A program made the translations under genes and the position numbers. This document shows, in pieces, positions 63,693-64,000 of a stretch of DNA of 64,000 bases (position 1 is its first letter; the number at the start of each line of letters is the position of its first letter). The DNA lies in the NCBI GenBank assembly GCA_002840125.1, contig PGZF01000005.1, positions 1 through 64,000 of the forward strand. The letters run 5' to 3'. Source of the stretch: Gammaproteobacteria bacterium HGW-Gammaproteobacteria-15. GTDB taxonomy: Bacteria; Pseudomonadota; Gammaproteobacteria; Enterobacterales; Alteromonadaceae. Under the pieces are notes generated by a model that did no database searches, had not been told where the DNA came from, and worked only from the letters and a program-made list of their open reading frames with translations.

Positions 63693-64000
63693 ATGAAAAA
63701 ACTGTTTCTGTTAGTAGTTTTGTTGTTCAGTAACGGTGCCTTTGCTGGCCTTATCGGTAGCATTGAACATACGTATGGCAGCAGTGCTTTTACCCCGGGC
63801 TTTTTGGCCAACCAGGGTTGCGATACGAAAAATGCCAATAGCCTGACAGTAAAAGACAACTCCGGCTGCCAGCGCTTTGTAGACCTGTTTGATTTTTCAG
63901 CCTTTAATTTTGATACTATCGAATATTTTCAGTTAGATCTGACATTTTCGTCGACCAAAAATGATACCTGTTTCTTTTTTATATGTGATTATGAAAGCTG
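63693..64000 (+). CDS. Secreted protein, partial at the window end
   Basis: 102 complete codons, open to the window edge. AGGGA lies 8 nt before the ATG. A signal peptide (KKLFLLVVLLFSNGAFA) precedes a beta-rich region with Cys residues (NQGCDTK, SGCQRF, CFFFICDY) and the phrase FVDLFDFSAFNFDTIEYFQLDLTFS, which resembles the jelly-roll-like ectodomains of PEP-CTERM-sorted proteins. The sorting tail, if any, lies outside the window, so the class is a guess. Confidence 0.65.
   Translation, partial: MKKLFLLVVLLFSNGAFAGLIGSIEHTYGSSAFTPGFLANQGCDTKNANSLTVKDNSGCQRFVDLFDFSAFNFDTIEYFQLDLTFSSTKNDTCFFFICDYES

Overview
The window looks like one contig of a marine or freshwater gammaproteobacterium close to Rheinheimera/Alishewanella (Alteromonadales-like). 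The evidence is gene order and protein character: the E. coli-like blocks tolC // nudF-yqiB-cpdA-yqiA-parE, cca-uppP-folK-folB and tsaD // rpsU-dnaG-rpoD-tRNA-Ile2 are all present, and the accessory genes (laminarinase, TonB receptors) are typical of polysaccharide-degrading aquatic bacteria. The genus is inferred, not shown.

Layout. 1-3.34 kb is the right end of an integrative island: a truncated metal-type response regulator, two tandem paralogous tyrosine recombinases, and a 56-nt 3' fragment of a tRNA-Leu(CAA) gene that marks the attachment site. 3.4-6.6 kb holds a periplasmic solute-binding protein and a lipase/ankyrin-lipoprotein pair resembling a toxin and its immunity protein. 6.6-10.4 kb is an FbpABC ferric transporter with a Fur-box-like site. 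10.5-19.4 kb is a zinc-starvation locus. It has a His-rich AztD-like lipoprotein and a His-rich TonB receptor on one strand, and MerC-like protein, COG0523 GTPase, DUF1826, Zur, FolE2 and a dihydroorotase-like protein on the other. Two perfect ATGTTATAACAT palindromes sit in the divergent promoter.

19.4-52.9 kb is mostly core genome: rraB, plsC, the topoisomerase IV operon with an orphan TPR membrane protein between parE and parC, cpdA, nudF, tolC, a lipid A acyltransferase, glnE, ygiF, ygiM, an Lrp-family regulator divergent from putA, an HD-GYP-like protein, gspA/gspB-like genes, cca, uppP, folK, folB, plsY, tsaD and the rpsU-dnaG-rpoD macromolecular synthesis operon, followed by tRNA-Ile(CAU).

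53-64 kb is accessory again: an orphan Cys-rich secreted protein, a metallo-beta-lactamase-fold hydrolase divergent from a TetR regulator, an iron-regulated PepSY/DUF3649/DUF3325 membrane operon with a Fur-box-like site, and a 1,309-residue secreted protein joining a GH16 laminarinase, glucan-binding modules and a di-heme oxidoreductase. An alternative oxidase and the start of another secreted protein end the window.

The strongest candidates for something new are the GH16/di-heme fusion, the zinc-sparing locus with its atypical dihydroorotase, and the lipase/ankyrin pair.
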